Made by a program: the position numbers and the translations under genes. From positions 1 to 5,428 of the forward strand of contig JAUVNM010000141.1 in assembly GCA_030599705.1 (NCBI GenBank): a stretch of DNA of 5,428 nt, written 5' to 3'. The notes under the pieces were generated by a model, which was not told the origin of the DNA, did no database searches, and saw only the letters and a list, made by a program, of their open reading frames with translations. The stretch is from Gammaproteobacteria bacterium (GTDB taxonomy: Bacteria; Pseudomonadota; Gammaproteobacteria; UBA9214). Below, piece after piece: positions 4,767 through 5,428 of the stretch; position 1 is the stretch's first letter, and each line of letters starts with the position of its first letter.

Positions 4767-5428
4767 ATGTATGAAACCTTCTACCAGTTAAGCGCTGACC
4801 CCTTCCGTTTAAGCCCGGATCCCCGGTTTTGCTTCCAGCACCGAACCTACCGCAAGGCAATGACCTACATGCTCCATGCGCTCTACCGCGCAGAGGGATT
4901 TATCATGATTACGGGCCGGCCAGGGACGGGGAAAACGACTCTGATCAATGATCTAATCCAGACGCTTAAGCCCGATCAGGCTGTTGTTGCCAAAATTGTC
5001 AGTACGCAGCTGACGGCGGATGACCTGCTCGACCTGGTGGCTTACTCGTTCAACCTGAACCCCAAGGGCTGTGGAAAGGCTGAAGTACTGGTTCAGGTGG
5101 AACGTTTCCTGAAACAACAATATCAGCACGGACGGCACCCCCTGCTGATTGTTGACGAAGCCCAGGACATGAATGAGCGTGCGCTCGAAGAACTCCGCCT
5201 GCTAACCAACATGCAGGTTGGCAACCATCAATTACTGCAAATATTTCTGGTTGGCCAGGAACAGTTGCGGAAATTAGTGATATCACCATCCCTGGAGCAG
5301 TTACATCAACGCTTGATTGCCGCGACGCTTCTTGAGCCCCTTGATACCGATGACACCAGGGCCTATATAAAACATCGGCTGCGTCATGTTAACTGGAAAG
5401 GCGACCCTCTGATCAGCACGGAAGCTTA
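4767..5428 (+). CDS. ExeA/GspA-type AAA+ ATPase, XrtA (PEP-CTERM)-associated-like, 3' end missing
   Basis: 220 codons are visible from ATG 4767, and the frame is still open at the right edge. The start is fixed by the family N-terminus (MYE-FY-L---PF-L-PDPRF), here MYETFYQLSADPFRLSPDPR. Walker A is GRPGTGKT (residues 50-57), Walker B is LLIVDE (126-131, Asp130/Glu131) followed by AQDMNERALEELRLLTN. A sensor-1-like FLVGQ lies at 160-164 and an arginine-finger-like QRLIA at 181-185. LEPLD--DTRAYIKHRL (190-205) is the usual C-terminal lid start. This architecture is that of the secretion ATPases ExeA/GspA/MshM; in detail it most resembles ATPases next to exosortase XrtA/exopolysaccharide genes (TIGR03015 type). 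It probably acts at the inner membrane, driving assembly of an envelope export apparatus. Full-length members are longer than the visible 220 codons, so part of the lid and the C-terminus lie outside. No Shine-Dalgarno is visible. Transcription is divergent from the neighbouring operon. Confidence 0.5.
   Translation, partial: MYETFYQLSADPFRLSPDPRFCFQHRTYRKAMTYMLHALYRAEGFIMITGRPGTGKTTLINDLIQTLKPDQAVVAKIVSTQLTADDLLDLVAYSFNLNPKGCGKAEVLVQVERFLKQQYQHGRHPLLIVDEAQDMNERALEELRLLTNMQVGNHQLLQIFLVGQEQLRKLVISPSLEQLHQRLIAATLLEPLDTDDTRAYIKHRLRHVNWKGDPLISTEA

Noticed and set aside
1..5428. Search for CRISPR array, tRNA, rRNA, IS element or phage genes
   Set aside because: No regularly spaced repeats, cloverleaf-like sequence, transposase motif or phage protein was seen by eye. 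Nothing mobile explains the junction at 139-195.

Overview
The window looks like chromosomal DNA from a gammaproteobacterium, possibly a marine or Pseudomonas-like lineage. This rests on protein style, moderately high GC in the large genes, and a family recognised from memory (the 192-aa protein); no database was searched.

Layout. Positions 1-190 (+) carry the broken 3' part of a zinc-type alcohol dehydrogenase gene. It runs head-on into a truncated TPR lipoprotein gene on the minus strand (94-1296). Each reading frame ends inside or next to the other gene's remnant, so the junction at about 139-195 looks like a deletion, inversion or assembly join. To the right of it lies a tight minus-strand operon, in transcription order: a 204-aa exported four-cysteine protein (4573-3959), a 192-aa exported coiled-coil protein (3951-3373), a 697-aa exported TPR/coiled-coil protein (3367-1274) and the truncated TPR lipoprotein (1296-94). 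Gaps are 5-7 nt and the last pair overlaps by 23 nt, so the four are very probably co-transcribed and translationally coupled. A 193-bp AT-rich intergenic region (4574-4766) separates the operon from a divergent gene on the plus strand. That gene encodes an ExeA/XrtA-associated type AAA+ ATPase and is cut off by the right edge. The intergenic region holds a symmetric CAAGT/ACTTG repeat cluster and a separate long inverted repeat.

How the parts may work together. All four operon products have export signals, and two are TPR scaffolds, one of them predicted to be lipid-anchored. This suggests a periplasmic/outer-membrane assembly. From memory, relatives of the 192-aa and TPR proteins occur in loci that also carry ExbB/ExbD-like proton channel and AgmX/PglI-like genes; these would lie beyond the truncated gene and are absent here. 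The divergent ATPase resembles those found with exosortase/exopolysaccharide or secretion loci. Whether it acts with the operon is unknown.
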